Shown one piece after another: positions 9,204-17,771 of a stretch of 64,000 bases of DNA. A model generated the notes under the pieces. That model searched no databases and had not been told where the DNA came from. It saw only the letters and a program-made list of their open reading frames with translations. How positions within the stretch are numbered: position 1 is the first letter of the stretch; every line of letters starts with the position of its first letter. The translations under genes and the position numbers were made by a program. This DNA is from Pectobacterium araliae (GTDB taxonomy: Bacteria; Pseudomonadota; Gammaproteobacteria; Enterobacterales; Enterobacteriaceae): assembly GCF_037076465.1 (NCBI RefSeq), contig NZ_AP028908.1:2108001-2172000 (forward strand), written 5' to 3'.

Positions 9204-9353
9204 GCTGTTGTGTTACAGCAATCCTTTCTAAAAGCCTGCGTTTGCTGGTTTTCATTCGCTAACACCGTCTTCGCATTGTTAGCAGACTAAAAAGTGGAAT
9301 CTGGATCACATTTTTTCTATAGTGCTGGCTCGTAACCCAGTATCGGATGTCCC

Positions 9354-11099
9354 GTGCACGAAATATTTGAGATGCTCCTTGCGGTTTTTGACCGCGCCGC
9401 CTTGATGCTGATTTGCCTGTTCTTCCTGACGAGGACGCACCAGTTCCGGCAATTGCTGCAAAAAGAGCAACATTCGCCGAGAGAGCGGGTGACGGTGACG
9501 GCCATTTTTTCACTGTTTGCACTGTTCGGTACCTATTCCGGCATTAATGTTGAAGGATCGCTTGTCAACGTGCGCGTGATTGCGGTGATGTCCGGCGGAA
9601 TTCTCTTTGGCCCTTGGGTGGGCATCGCGACCGGTATCATTGCAGGAGTGCATCGTTATTTAATTGATATTGATGGCATTACCTCCGTACCTTGCCTGAT
9701 TACCAGCATCATCGCAGGTACCACTTCTGGCTACATCAATAAAAAAATCAAAAAAGAGCAGCAGTGGAGCATCGGGATTCTGGGCGGAATGCTGTGTGAG
9801 TCGTTAACGATGCTGCTGGTTGTGGTATGGGCGACGCCAATCGAGTTAGGGCTGGATATTGTGTCAAAAATTGCGGTGCCGATGATTCTTGGCTCTGTGT
9901 GTATTGGCCTGATCGTTTTACTGGTACAGAGCGTGGCGAATGAAAAAGAGGTGATTGCGGCCAGACAAGCCAAACTCGCGCTGGATATTGCACACAAGAC
10001 ACTGCCGTACTTCCGTAATATCAACAGTGATTCGCTGACGGCCATTTGTCGGATCATTCGCACTGAAATTAATGCAGATGCGGTAGCGATAACGAACACG
10101 CAGCACATTCAGGCTTACGTGGGGATTGGCGAAGACAAATATAATATCGGGCACGACATTATCAGCCCGATGACGCAGCAGGCGATTCAGGATGGGAAAA
10201 TTATTATTAAAAATAATGATGAACAGCATTTGACGCCGGAAATCCATTCGATGATTGTCATCCCGCTATGGGAGCACGGGCAGGTGACTGGCACATTGAA
10301 AATTTACTACTGCCACGCCCATAAAATTACCTATTCATTACGCGTGATGGCCGTTGGTTTATCACAAATCATGTCAACGCAAATTGAAGTCTCCCGCACC
10401 GAACAATTGCGAGATATGGCAAATAAAGCGGAATTGAGAGCGCTGCAAAGTAAAATCAATCCGCACTTTCTTTTTAATGCACTCAATGCGATCTCCTCAT
10501 CTATTCGTATTAATCCCGATACCGCGCGCCAGTTGGTGATCAACCTGTCTCGCTATTTGCGCTATAACCTCGAACTCAACGACGATGCGCTGATCGATAT
10601 AAAGAAAGAGCTGTACCAAATTCAAGATTATATCGCGATTGAGCAGGCGCGGTTCGGTGCCAAATTAACGGTGATCTACGATATAGACGACGATTTAGCG
10701 TATAAAATTCCCAGCTTATTAATTCAACCGTTGGTAGAAAACGCGATTGTGCATGGTATTCAGCCTTGCAGAGGCAAAGGAACCGTTGTGTTATCCGTGA
10801 AAGAGCAGGGCGATAAGCTGCTGGTAGCGGTAAAAGACACGGGCAATGGCATTAGTCAGGAAACGATGGATCGCGTCGCGCGTAACGAATTGCCAGGGAA
10901 TCGAATTGGTCTGCTGAATGTCCATCATCGGGTGCGTTTACTCTATGGCGATGGTCTGCATATTCGCCGTCTGGAACCTGGGACTGAGATTTATTTCTAC
11001 ATTCCACGAGAAGATAAAACCCCGTCGGCGTTGCCGGATGCCGTGCTGGTGCCGTCGTCGACCTATTCTGCTGCTGAACACAGAGGAGGCAACCCATGA
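9354..11099 (+). CDS. pyrS: PyrS, pyruvate-responsive LytS-type sensor histidine kinase
   Basis: A 581-residue LytS-family kinase: six or so N-terminal helices of the 5TM-5TMR_LYT type (residues 1-200), a GAF domain (about 215-345), and a HisKA_7TM-like kinase part with [18 protein letters not shown] (His near 370) and a C-terminal ATPase. The sequence follows E. coli PyrS (YpdA) almost residue for residue at the N-terminus ([23 protein letters not shown]), not BtsS (YehU). In E. coli PyrS/PyrR respond to high external pyruvate. The start is GTG at 9354, by alignment. The stop overlaps the pyrR start by 4 bases. Confidence 0.95.
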   Translation: MHEIFEMLLAVFDRAALMLICLFFLTRTHQFRQLLQKEQHSPRERVTVTAIFSLFALFGTYSGINVEGSLVNVRVIAVMSGGILFGPWVGIATGIIAGVHRYLIDIDGITSVPCLITSIIAGTTSGYINKKIKKEQQWSIGILGGMLCESLTMLLVVVWATPIELGLDIVSKIAVPMILGSVCIGLIVLLVQSVANEKEVIAARQAKLALDIAHKTLPYFRNINSDSLTAICRIIRTEINADAVAITNTQHIQAYVGIGEDKYNIGHDIISPMTQQAIQDGKIIIKNNDEQHLTPEIHSMIVIPLWEHGQVTGTLKIYYCHAHKITYSLRVMAVGLSQIMSTQIEVSRTEQLRDMANKAELRALQSKINPHFLFNALNAISSSIRINPDTARQLVINLSRYLRYNLELNDDALIDIKKELYQIQDYIAIEQARFGAKLTVIYDIDDDLAYKIPSLLIQPLVENAIVHGIQPCRGKGTVVLSVKEQGDKLLVAVKDTGNGISQETMDRVARNELPGNRIGLLNVHHRVRLLYGDGLHIRRLEPGTEIYFYIPREDKTPSALPDAVLVPSSTYSAAEHRGGNP

Positions 11100-11845
11100 A
11101 AGCCATTATTGTTGAAGATGAGTTCCTCGCACAGCAGGAGCTGAGTTACCTTATCGAACAGCATAGTGATATTACGATTGCGGCAACATTCGATGACGGG
11201 CTGGATGTACTGAAATACCTGCAACATAACGACGTCGATGCAATCTTCTTAGATATTAATATTCCGTCGTTAGATGGTGTATGGTTGGCGCAAAATATCA
11301 GCAAATTTGCGCATAAGCCTTACATCATTTTTATTACGGCGTACAAAGAACATGCGGTCGAGGCGTTTGAAGTCGAGGCTTTCGATTACATTCTCAAGCC
11401 GTATCATGAATCGCGCATCATCACGATGCTGCGTAAACTGGAAACGACCTGGCAACAGCGGCAAATGGCACCCGCTGTTGAAACGGGCGCGCAGGTAGGG
11501 GCACCGAGAGGCGCACAGCAAACGATTAATTTGATGAAAGACGAACGGATTATCGTCACGGATATTAATAATATCTACTACGCTGCTGCGCAGGAAAAAG
11601 TCACGCTGGTTTATACCCGGCGTGAGGAATTCATCATGCCGATGAATATTACGGAGTTTTGTCATCGCTTGCCGGAAGAGTATTTCTTCCGTTGCCATCG
11701 CTCTTACTGCGTCAACCTGACGAAAATCCGTGAAATTGTCCCCTGGTTTAACAATACCTATATCTTGCGATTGAACGATCTGGATTTTGAAGTCCCGGTA
11801 AGCCGAAGCAAGATAAAGGCGTTCAGGTCATTGATGCGTCTTTAA
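11096..11845 (+). CDS. pyrR: PyrR, LytTR-type response regulator
   Basis: A 249-residue response regulator with a receiver domain (residues 1-120; phospho-acceptor Asp53 in FLDINIPS; later [23 protein letters not shown]) and a C-terminal LytTR DNA-binding domain (about 145-245). It corresponds to E. coli YpdB/PyrR, which activates the transporter gene yhjX. It is translationally coupled to pyrS by an ATGA overlap. A PyrR-type direct repeat starts one base after its stop codon, and the transporter gene follows, so kinase, regulator, site and target lie in one block here, whereas in E. coli the target is unlinked. Confidence 0.95.
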   Translation: MKAIIVEDEFLAQQELSYLIEQHSDITIAATFDDGLDVLKYLQHNDVDAIFLDINIPSLDGVWLAQNISKFAHKPYIIFITAYKEHAVEAFEVEAFDYILKPYHESRIITMLRKLETTWQQRQMAPAVETGAQVGAPRGAQQTINLMKDERIIVTDINNIYYAAAQEKVTLVYTRREEFIMPMNITEFCHRLPEEYFFRCHRSYCVNLTKIREIVPWFNNTYILRLNDLDFEVPVSRSKIKAFRSLMRL

Positions 11846-11846
11846 C

Positions 11847-11877
11847 GGCATTTCATTCCGCGTTTCAGGCATCTCAT
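11847..11877 (+). promoter_or_regulatory. PyrR binding site: direct repeat with 11-bp spacer
   Basis: GGCATTTCAT at 11847-11856 and GGCATCTCAT at 11868-11877 with exactly 11 bases between them. The E. coli YpdB/PyrR motif upstream of yhjX is GGCATTTCAT-N11-GGCATTTCAT, so only one base differs. A TATACT hexamer lies at 11911-11916 with no good -35, as expected for an activated promoter. Confidence 0.88.
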
Positions 11878-12028
11878 TCCCTATTCGATCAACCATTGTC
11901 AGCCCGCTTGTATACTAGCCTCAGCCCATAAGCTGACAGTGTTTTGATGGATTTTCTCTTCTCCACATCAGCTTATATTTTTTAGCGTGCCGAGCGAATC
12001 GGACCAATTTTGATGTAGGGGAAAACCC

Positions 12029-13252
12029 ATGAATACTAAACCTGTTAATCGGGGAGTCATTGTCCTCGGTACGATTATCACCCAAATGGGACTCGGCACG
12101 ATTTACACCTGGAGTTTATTCAACCAGCCTCTGGTGGATAAATTTGGTTGGGCGTTGAGCTCTGTGGCGACGACGTTTTCAATTACCAGTTTCTGCCTGG
12201 CATTTGCCACACTGTTTGCTGGTAAATTTCAGGAGCGTATTGGCCTGCGCCGCTTAACCATGATCGCTGGTATTGCTCTGGGTGCCGGTCTAATGGCCAG
12301 CGCGGTGAGTCCGTCGCTGACGTTGATTTATCTGCTGATGGGGGTTGTTGTCGGTTTTGCTGACGGCACGGCTTATATCACGACGTTGTCTAATTTGATC
12401 AAATGGTTCCCTAACCGTAAAGGGCTGATAGCGGGTGTTTCAGTTGGCGCATTTGGTACCGGAAGCCTGTTGTTTAAATATGTAAACAGCTTTTTGATTG
12501 TGGAAGTCGGTGTCTCAGAAGCCTTTTTCTACTGGGGGATTATTGTTATGGCGATGATTCTGGTCGGGAGTTCATTGCTGAAAGAGCCTGCTACGGTGCC
12601 CGTACAGCAGGCTGCGGTTCAGGGAGCGTCGCGTGATTTCTCGCTGGCCGAGATGTTGGCAACCAAAGAATCGTATATGCTGTTTATTATCTTCTTCACC
12701 GCATGCATGAGTGGCCTGTATTTGATCGGCATTGTGAAAGATATTGGTGTGCAAATGGCCGGAATGGATATGGCGACGGCGGCCAATGCTGTGTCTGCGA
12801 TTGCGATTTTTAATACCGTTGGGCGTATTGTGCTTGGTGCACTTTCCGATAATGTCGGGCGTATGCGAGTGATTAGCTTTACGCTGTTTGTCACTATTCT
12901 TGCGGTGTCAGTCATGACCTTTCTGCCGCTTAGTCCAATTCTGTTCTTTATCTGTGTCAGCGCGATTGCCTTCTGTTTTGGTGGCAATATCACGGTATTT
13001 CCGGCGATTGTCGGTGACTTCTTTGGTCTGAAAAATCACAGCAAAAACTATGGCGTGATTTATCAGGGGTTCGGTATCGGTGCGCTGTCTGGCTCGTTTA
13101 TCGCCGCACAGTTAGGGGGCTTCCAGGCCACCTTTATGGCAATCATCATTATGTCTGCCGTCTCGCTGCTGATTACCCTGTGGATTACTCCCCCTAAATA
13201 CCAACCTGTTACTGACGCAATGCGTGCGGACATGGCACATGCACAAAGTTAA
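12029..13252 (+). CDS. pyrT: PyrT (YhjX-like) MFS pyruvate transporter
   Basis: A 407-residue major facilitator with 12 predicted helices, close to E. coli YhjX/PyrT: shared blocks include LGTIITQ, YTWSLFN, the loop KFQERIGLRR after helix 2, TLSN-IKWFP-RKGLI and the C-terminal GGNITVFPAIV-FFGL-NHSKNYGVIYQGFGIG. YhjX is induced by PyrSR and is described as a pyruvate uptake carrier, hence pyruvate import across the inner membrane is the likely role. The start ATG has AGGGGAAA upstream. The PyrR site and a -10 lie in the 183-base gap after pyrR, and a strong terminator follows at 13279. Confidence 0.9.
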   Translation: MNTKPVNRGVIVLGTIITQMGLGTIYTWSLFNQPLVDKFGWALSSVATTFSITSFCLAFATLFAGKFQERIGLRRLTMIAGIALGAGLMASAVSPSLTLIYLLMGVVVGFADGTAYITTLSNLIKWFPNRKGLIAGVSVGAFGTGSLLFKYVNSFLIVEVGVSEAFFYWGIIVMAMILVGSSLLKEPATVPVQQAAVQGASRDFSLAEMLATKESYMLFIIFFTACMSGLYLIGIVKDIGVQMAGMDMATAANAVSAIAIFNTVGRIVLGALSDNVGRMRVISFTLFVTILAVSVMTFLPLSPILFFICVSAIAFCFGGNITVFPAIVGDFFGLKNHSKNYGVIYQGFGIGALSGSFIAAQLGGFQATFMAIIIMSAVSLLITLWITPPKYQPVTDAMRADMAHAQS

Positions 13253-13278
13253 TAACATCCCACGCTAACAGAATATCG

Positions 13279-13316
13279 CGCTGGGCTGGCACATGCTGCC
13301 CAGCGTGACGTTTTTC
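13279..13316 (+). terminator. Terminator of pyrT
   Basis: Stem CGCTGGGC/GCCCAGCG with an 11-base loop, followed by TGACG and TTTTT. Confidence 0.75.
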
Positions 13317-13720
13317 CTCTTATTATCCCTGCAAAATACCTGCTCTTCATCTGCTGAAATATCGCGATACAGTTCACCACTTTCACCGTCATCCATGTAT
13401 CACAGGCGAACTCTAGCGCCGTTAAGTGATACCCGTGCCTTAGTCGATCCTGACGCCGTATAGGGGGGGGGGGCACTCATCCGTGCTGGCGTTGGGGTGA
13501 TTCAGGTCGATCACACTGCCGCATTTATCGATTTTTAGTCAACGCTATTACGCTGAGCTATCGGGGTCACCAGCAAGCAGGATGCCGCTTTCCTTTTGAA
13601 AAATGTAAAGTTATGTGGATTTAGTAACTGAAAAGTTAAGAATACTTGAAAATACCACGACAACCCATACGATGTAGGTGTTGTAAACTTTATTTTTCTG
13701 CGAGAGGAAATCAGACCTTT
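13317..13720. other. Gene-free stretch with an 11-G homopolymer
   Basis: No recognised gene. An uninterrupted run of 11 G lies at 13463-13473. On the minus strand an ATG at 13480 precedes the run, and two overlapping frames stay open for tens of codons beyond it, one interrupted by TGA at 13400-13402. This could be a decayed coding sequence, but I do not recognise it. Confidence 0.4.
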
Positions 13721-14602
13721 ATGATGCGTATTGCGCTTTTCCTGATCACCAACCTGGCGGTGATGTTGGTTTTCGGGCTGGTACTCAGCCTGACGGGAAT
13801 TCAGTCCAGCAGTGTCCAGGGCTTAATGATTATGGCTGGGCTGTTTGGCTTTGGCGGTGCGTTTGTTTCACTGCTGATGTCTAAATGGATGGCGTTGCGG
13901 TCCGTTGGCGGTGAGGTCATTGAACAACCACGTAACGAAACCGAACGGTGGTTGGTGGAAACCGTTCGTTCACAGTCACAGCTGGCTGGGATCGCGATGC
14001 CACAGGTGGCTATTTACCATGCGCCAGACATCAATGCGTTTGCGACGGGAGCGCGTCGTGATGCTTCTCTGGTGGCGGTGAGCACGGGTTTGCTGCAAAA
14101 CATGAGTCGTGACGAGGCCGAAGCGGTTATCGCGCATGAAATTAGTCATATCGCGAATGGCGACATGGTAACGATGACGCTGGTTCAGGGGGTAGTAAAC
14201 ACCTTCGTTATCTTTATCTCTCGCCTGATTGCTCAGGTCGTTTCTGGTTTTCTGTCCGGCAATCGTGATGAAGGCGAAAGCAGTAACGGCAATCCGCTGG
14301 TTTATTTTGCCGTCGCGACCGTGCTGGAACTGGTGTTTGGTATTCTTGCCAGCATTATTACCATGTGGTTCTCACGCTATCGTGAATTCCATGCGGATGC
14401 CGGTTCTGCCAAGCTGGTGGGGCGTGAAAAAATGATCGCGGCACTGCAACGCTTGAAGACCAGCTACGAACCACAGGAAGAGGGCAGCATGATGGCTTTC
14501 TGCATTAACGGAAAATCGAAATCCTTCAGCGAGCTATTCATGTCACACCCGCCGCTGGATAAGCGCATCGAAGCGCTCCGATCCGGTGAGTACCTGAAGT
14601 AA
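13721..14602 (+). CDS. htpX: Protease HtpX
   Basis: Inner-membrane M48 zinc metalloprotease that helps degrade misfolded membrane proteins. The 293-residue protein begins [15 protein letters not shown] like the E. coli enzyme and has the same length. The zinc motif HEISH is near residue 139, the third ligand Glu lies in [12 protein letters not shown], and hydrophobic segments flank the catalytic part (residues 5-50 and about 155-215). The frame is open upstream to 13646, but the ATG at 13721 agrees with the family. A terminator follows at 14622. It is a single-gene unit here, upstream of ogl. Confidence 0.97.
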   Translation: MMRIALFLITNLAVMLVFGLVLSLTGIQSSSVQGLMIMAGLFGFGGAFVSLLMSKWMALRSVGGEVIEQPRNETERWLVETVRSQSQLAGIAMPQVAIYHAPDINAFATGARRDASLVAVSTGLLQNMSRDEAEAVIAHEISHIANGDMVTMTLVQGVVNTFVIFISRLIAQVVSGFLSGNRDEGESSNGNPLVYFAVATVLELVFGILASIITMWFSRYREFHADAGSAKLVGREKMIAALQRLKTSYEPQEEGSMMAFCINGKSKSFSELFMSHPPLDKRIEALRSGEYLK

Positions 14603-14621
14603 TTCACGCTAGTTTCTTCCC

Positions 14622-14648
14622 AAAGGCCCATTCGGGCCTTTGTTATTT
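14622..14648 (+). terminator. Terminator of htpX
   Basis: Stem AAAGGCCC/GGGCCTTT with a 4-base loop, followed by GTTATTT. Confidence 0.85.
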
Positions 14649-14725
14649 CTGCGTTTATTGATTCATCGCTCCTGCTCTTTATCTGTCCGAATGTTTTCAT
14701 TAGATCTGAAACAGGTGGTGAAAAT

Positions 14726-14746
14726 ATGAAGAATGTTTTATAAAAT
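14726..14746. promoter_or_regulatory. Second, weaker KdgR-like box upstream of ogl
   Basis: TATGAAGAATGTTTTATAAA shares the GAA-N5-TTT layout of KdgR operators with one arm degenerate. It lies about 37 bases before the better box. Confidence 0.4.
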
Positions 14747-14762
14747 AAAACCACGATCACGG

Positions 14763-14785
14763 AAAAATGAAACATTGTTTCTATA
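14763..14785. promoter_or_regulatory. KdgR operator upstream of ogl
   Basis: The core AATGAAACATTGTTTCTAT is an imperfect palindrome with GAAAC/GTTTC arms, as in known KdgR boxes of Dickeya and Pectobacterium. It lies 160-180 bases upstream of the ogl ATG, and the repressor gene itself is the next gene downstream of ogl. Confidence 0.85.
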
Positions 14786-14943
14786 ATGTCGATATAACAG
14801 GCGTCTCGCGTGAGATTGGTGGCCTGATTTTTGAACAACCAGTGTCGGCGTGACCGACTAGCTGGGCGAGCTGAATGTCAGGTTATCGGAGAGTATGCGC
14901 GTGTGGCGTCAGATTCTTCATGATAAGTTCTAAGGATTTACGG

Positions 14944-16110
14944 ATGGCCAAAGGTAACAAGATCCCCCTAACGTTCCATACCTATCAGGATTCAGCAACT
15001 GGCACCGAAGTTGTGCGTTTAACCCCGCCCGATGTTATCTGCCACCGCAACTATTTCTACCAGAAATGTTTCTTCAATGATGGCAGCAAACTGCTGTTTG
15101 GTGCAGCATTTGATGGTCCATGGAATTACTATCTGCTGGATTTAAAAGCGCAGAACGCCACGCAGTTGACGGAAGGCAAGGGCGACAACACCTTCGGTGG
15201 TTTCCTGTCCCCGAATGACGATGCACTGTATTACGTTAAAAACACCTGCAATCTGATGCGCGTCGATCTGGCTACACTGGAAGAGAAAACCATTTATCAG
15301 GTGCCTGACGATTGGGTCGGCTACGGTACTTGGGTTGCCAATTCCGATTGCACTAAAATGGTCGGTATTGAGATTAAAAAAGAAGACTGGAAACCACTGA
15401 CCGATTGGAAAAAATTCCAGGAGTTCTATTTCACTAATCCTTGTTGCCGTCTGATTCGCGTCGATTTAGTCACCGGCGAAGCGGAGACGATTCTTCAGGA
15501 AAATCAGTGGTTGGGTCACCCAATCTACCGTCCAGGAGATGACAATACGGTCGCTTTCTGCCATGAAGGTCCACACGATTTGGTTGATGCCCGTATGTGG
15601 TTTATCAACGAAGACGGTACCAACATGCGTAAAGTGAAAGAACATGCTGAAGGCGAAAGCTGTACCCACGAATTCTGGGTGCCAGATGGTTCTGCGATGA
15701 TTTATGTCTCTTACCTTAAAGATGATACCAACCGCTATATCCGCAGCATCGATCCCGTTACGCTGGAAGATCGTCAACTGCGTATCATGCCGCCATGTTC
15801 TCACCTGATGAGTAACTATGATGGCACTCTGTTGGTGGGGGATGGTTCCGATGCGCCAGTCGATGTACAGGATGACGGCGGTTACAAAATTGAAAACGAT
15901 CCGTTCCTGTATGTTTTCAACCTGAAAACCGGCAAAGAACACCGTATTGCGCAACACAATACATCCTGGGAAGTGTTGGAAGGCGACCGTCAGGTCACCC
16001 ACCCACACCCTTCTTTCACGCCGGATAATAAACAAGTCCTGTTTACTTCTGACGTAGATGGAAAGCCTGCACTGTATCTGGCGAAGATTCCTGATTCAGT
16101 CTGGCACTAA
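14944..16110 (+). CDS. ogl: Oligogalacturonate lyase
   Basis: Cytoplasmic lyase of polysaccharide lyase family 22 that splits unsaturated digalacturonate into 4-deoxy-5-keto-uronate monomers. The 388-residue protein has repeated beta-propeller blades and the metal-binding residues of the family: His287 in CSHLM, then Gln350, His353 and His355 in QVTHPHPSF, exactly at the positions described for the Yersinia enzyme. No signal peptide. The start at 14944 (MAKGNKIPL) agrees with family length; the frame is open to 14875. It is preceded by a KdgR box and followed by four 9-bp tandem repeats and a terminator, then kdgR. Confidence 0.97.
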   Translation: MAKGNKIPLTFHTYQDSATGTEVVRLTPPDVICHRNYFYQKCFFNDGSKLLFGAAFDGPWNYYLLDLKAQNATQLTEGKGDNTFGGFLSPNDDALYYVKNTCNLMRVDLATLEEKTIYQVPDDWVGYGTWVANSDCTKMVGIEIKKEDWKPLTDWKKFQEFYFTNPCCRLIRVDLVTGEAETILQENQWLGHPIYRPGDDNTVAFCHEGPHDLVDARMWFINEDGTNMRKVKEHAEGESCTHEFWVPDGSAMIYVSYLKDDTNRYIRSIDPVTLEDRQLRIMPPCSHLMSNYDGTLLVGDGSDAPVDVQDDGGYKIENDPFLYVFNLKTGKEHRIAQHNTSWEVLEGDRQVTHPHPSFTPDNKQVLFTSDVDGKPALYLAKIPDSVWH

Positions 16111-16146
16111 TAATATTAATAATATTAATAATACTAATAATACTAA
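16111..16146 (+). repeat. Four 9-bp tandem repeats directly after the ogl stop codon
   Basis: Units TAATATTAA, TAATATTAA, TAATACTAA, TAATACTAA, back to back, beginning at the base after the ogl TAA. Confidence 0.95.
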
Positions 16147-16148
16147 TA

Positions 16149-16185
16149 AATCCGCGTCACATTTTATGGCGCGGATTATTTTAAA
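16149..16185 (+). terminator. Terminator of ogl
   Basis: Stem AATCCGCG/CGCGGATT with a 13-base loop, followed by ATTTTAAAATATT. Confidence 0.7.
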
Positions 16186-16356
16186 ATATTTACTTACATA
16201 TTATTTTATTTTATTAAGTCTCTGACGCGGTTATTTCTCAAACTTAACTTGATTATCGTTATTGCGCCATTGCCATAATCAAAGCGTTCCCTTTATACTA
16301 AAACCATTGTTCTATTTTTTTTAAAACAAAAAAAACTGAGTAGGGTAACCACAAAA

Positions 16357-17148
16357 ATGGCTAGTGCAGATTTAGATAAACAACCCGATTCCGTGTCGTC
16401 CGTTTTAAAGGTTTTTGGTATTTTGCAGGCATTAGGTGAAGAGAGAGAAATTGGTATTACCGAGCTTTCTCAGCGCGTCATGATGTCCAAGAGTACCGTT
16501 TACCGCTTCTTGCAGACGATGAAATCCCTGGGCTATGTGGCGCAGGAAGGTGAATCGGAGAAATATTCGCTGACGCTCAAGTTATTTGAACTTGGGGCAA
16601 AAGCATTACAGAACGTAGATTTAATCCGCAGTGCGGATATACAGATGCGTGAATTGTCTGCTCTGACGAGAGAAACGATCCACTTAGGCGCACTGGATGA
16701 AGACGGCATCGTTTATATCCACAAAATTGATTCGATGTATAACCTGCGCATGTATTCGCGTATCGGTCGCCGTAATCCCCTGCACAGTACCGCAATTGGT
16801 AAAGTGCTATTGGCATGGCGCGATCGTGGCGAAGTGGAAGAGGTTCTATCGACTGTCGAATTCACTCGCAGTACACCACACACGTTGTGTTCTGCTGAAG
16901 ACCTTCTTAATCAATTGGATGTCGTGCGCGAGCAAGGCTACGGCGAAGATAACGAAGAGCAGGAAGAAGGACTACGTTGCATCGCTGTTCCGGTATTCGA
17001 TCGCTTTGGTGTGGTGATTGCTGGCCTCAGTATTTCTTTCCCAACAATTCGTTTTTCAGAAGAAAATAAACACGAATATGTCGCGACGTTGCACACCGCA
17101 GCCAGAAATATCTCTGAGCAGATGGGCTACCACGATTATCCTTTCTGA
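16357..17148 (+). CDS. kdgR: KdgR, IclR-family repressor of pectin catabolism
   Basis: A 263-residue IclR-type regulator: winged helix at about residues 15-75 (ITELSQRVMMSKSTVYRFLQTM) and the effector-binding IclR domain at about 90-255. In soft-rot enterobacteria KdgR represses pectinase, transport and catabolic genes until 2-keto-3-deoxygluconate or related catabolites bind. The assignment rests on the close match to that family plus position beside ogl, the classical ogl-kdgR pair. The gene lies 246 bases after ogl behind a terminator, so it has its own promoter in the AT-rich stretch before 16357. It would act on the operators listed at 14763, 36117, 42191 and 43611. Confidence 0.96.
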   Translation: MASADLDKQPDSVSSVLKVFGILQALGEEREIGITELSQRVMMSKSTVYRFLQTMKSLGYVAQEGESEKYSLTLKLFELGAKALQNVDLIRSADIQMRELSALTRETIHLGALDEDGIVYIHKIDSMYNLRMYSRIGRRNPLHSTAIGKVLLAWRDRGEVEEVLSTVEFTRSTPHTLCSAEDLLNQLDVVREQGYGEDNEEQEEGLRCIAVPVFDRFGVVIAGLSISFPTIRFSEENKHEYVATLHTAARNISEQMGYHDYPF

Positions 17149-17166
17149 TATCCCTTATCGCTTGCT

Positions 17167-17194
17167 AAGCCTGTCCTTGCCGACAGGCTTTTTT
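17167..17194 (+). terminator. Terminator of kdgR
   Basis: Stem AAGCCTGTC/GACAGGCTT with a 6-base loop and a run of T. Confidence 0.85.
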
Positions 17195-17214
17195 ATGGCG
17201 TGCCGTCGCAAGCG

Positions 17215-17244
17215 ACGTTGAAAAACGTTCCCCACGTTTTTTTA
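17215..17244 (+). repeat. Dispersed 30-bp repeat, copy 1
   Basis: ACGTTGAAAAACGTTCCC followed by CACGTTTTTTTA. The reverse complement of 31603-31632 is the same apart from about two bases. Confidence 0.85.
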
Positions 17245-17379
17245 TTTTTGCACCAAGACGATAACGATGTACATCAACATGCTGTGGATAACGGACTGCG
17301 TCGGGTATCGAATTTGGCTACGCCCTGATGTTAAGATAGCCCGTAGATGTCTGTCTAAGTAGCGATAAGTGGAGTCGTT

Positions 17380-17646
17380 GTGAACATATTAGAAGTGGTT
17401 TTCATCTTGTTGGTTGTGCTACTGGCCGCACTGGTCTGGTTTTTTGTCAATCGTGCGAGCGTCAGAGCGAATGAGCAAGTGAAATTGTTGCAAGAGATCG
17501 TAGAGCAGCAACGCCAGCAGTTAGCGTTATTGAAAAGATTGTTGCCTCAGAATGTAGAGAAAAGCGAACCGGAAGCGCTTGTCGCCGAACTTGGTCGTGA
17601 TGATGATGTGGAGTTAACGTTTAAAAATGTCATTCCCGAACGTTAA
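17380..17646 (+). CDS. yebO: YebO family membrane protein
   Basis: An 88-residue protein with one N-terminal membrane helix (residues 5-23, ILEVVFILLVVLLAALVWFF) and a following coiled-coil-like Gln- and Leu-rich stretch (about 28-55, QVKLLQEIVEQQRQQLALLKR). The layout and the WFF(V/I)NRAS motif match E. coli YebO, whose function is unknown and which also lies near kdgR. The start is a GTG at 17380 with GGAG eight bases upstream. The mgrB and yobH genes found in this neighbourhood in E. coli were not seen in the gap between kdgR and this gene. Confidence 0.85.
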   Translation: MNILEVVFILLVVLLAALVWFFVNRASVRANEQVKLLQEIVEQQRQQLALLKRLLPQNVEKSEPEALVAELGRDDDVELTFKNVIPER

Positions 17647-17771
17647 TAGTCCAATCACTGTGTAGCGCTTAAATACATTTCTTTTGTCTGTTTGCACCTG
17701 CTTTCATGCGGATGCCGCAAACAGGCACTGTTATAAAATGAAGAAAGCTTTACAGGAAGCACAAAAACAAC

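Noticed and set aside
13249..13476. 75-codon minus-strand ORF beginning at the poly-G run
   Set aside because: Overlaps the pyrT stop and terminator, unusual composition, no recognised family.
17149..17379. mgrB gene or PhoP box between kdgR and yebO
   Set aside because: No ORF with the MgrB pattern (two late cysteines after a membrane helix) and no paired GTTTA repeats.
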